From contig JAGYLB010000103.1 of NCBI GenBank assembly GCA_018401055.1, positions 1-33,153 on the forward strand: DNA of 33,153 nt, in the 5' to 3' direction. Positions 33,108-33,153 of the stretch are shown here, piece by piece. How positions within the stretch are numbered: position 1 is the first letter of the stretch; each line of letters begins with the position of its first letter. The DNA comes from Roseicyclus sp. GTDB taxonomy: Bacteria > Pseudomonadota > Alphaproteobacteria > Rhodobacterales > Rhodobacteraceae. A model generated the notes under the pieces. The model worked only from the letters and a program-made list of their open reading frames with translations, searched no databases and was not told the origin of the DNA. The position numbers were made by a program, and so were the translations under genes.

Positions 33108-33153
33108 TGATCTTCAAGAAGAACTCCATATTTTTATTATTTTTAACAATAAC

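Noticed and set aside
32623..33129. Minus-strand ORF crossing the tRNA
   Set aside because: It overlaps the tRNA-Ser gene in full and the SPOR gene in another frame; the tRNA is certain.
1..33153. CRISPR array, prophage, toxin-antitoxin or integrative element genes
   Set aside because: No regularly spaced repeats, no cas, integrase or phage structural genes, and no toxin-antitoxin pair were recognised on either strand.

Overview
The window looks like a chromosomal segment of a high-GC alphaproteobacterium of the Rhodobacteraceae (Roseobacter group). The basis is gene content and order: a SPOR lipoprotein - DacC - Tmk - HolB - TatD - metallo-hydrolase string, a Hint-domain protein, RpiR/dipeptide-ABC catabolic modules and IS256/IS110/IS21 debris. 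This placement is an inference from family recognition, not from a search.

Layout. (1) 1-1444: an IS256-family transposase running off the left edge, inserted into the tail of an IS110-family element. (2) 1445-10709: a zinc-limitation locus. Two minus-strand, tightly overlapping operons are each preceded by a near-identical 20-bp operator. Operon A is zur - COG0523 GTPase - WD40 protein. Operon B is COG0523 GTPase - cysS - yidD - DUF1636 protein - FecE/BtuD-type ATPase - FecB/BtuF-type binding protein - FecD/BtuC-type permease. Divergent from operon B, across the same operator, are a HisI paralogue that has lost one zinc-ligand cysteine and an unknown 86-residue protein. (3) 10955-19980: a catabolic module with a divergent FAD oxidoreductase, an RpiR regulator, a five-gene dipeptide-type ABC importer and an MlrC-like metallopeptidase. 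(4) 20172-23127: an IS21-like end that truncates a TPR protein gene, a small unknown gene, a GFA/CENP-V-like zinc protein followed by a decayed second copy, and a fumarylacetoacetate-hydrolase family enzyme. (5) 23124-26163: an MsbA-like exporter, a DUF1330 protein and a Hint-domain protein. (6) 26174-32795, minus strand: AEC transporter, PhnP-like hydrolase, TatD, HolB, Tmk, D-Ala-D-Ala carboxypeptidase and SPOR lipoprotein, which read as one housekeeping operon. (7) 33018-33107: tRNA-Ser(UGA).

The most interesting part is the zinc locus. It combines a self-regulated Fur-family repressor, two metallochaperone GTPases, a metallophore/cobalamin-type (not ZnuABC-type) importer and copies of zinc-using enzymes (HisI, CysRS), together with proteins whose role in zinc stress is not obvious (WD40, YidD, DUF1636, the 86-residue protein).

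At least nine single-base indels in seven genes interrupt otherwise intact reading frames, most of them at short G/C runs. The likeliest explanation is indel error in the assembly, so the broken genes are annotated here as probably intact in the organism.
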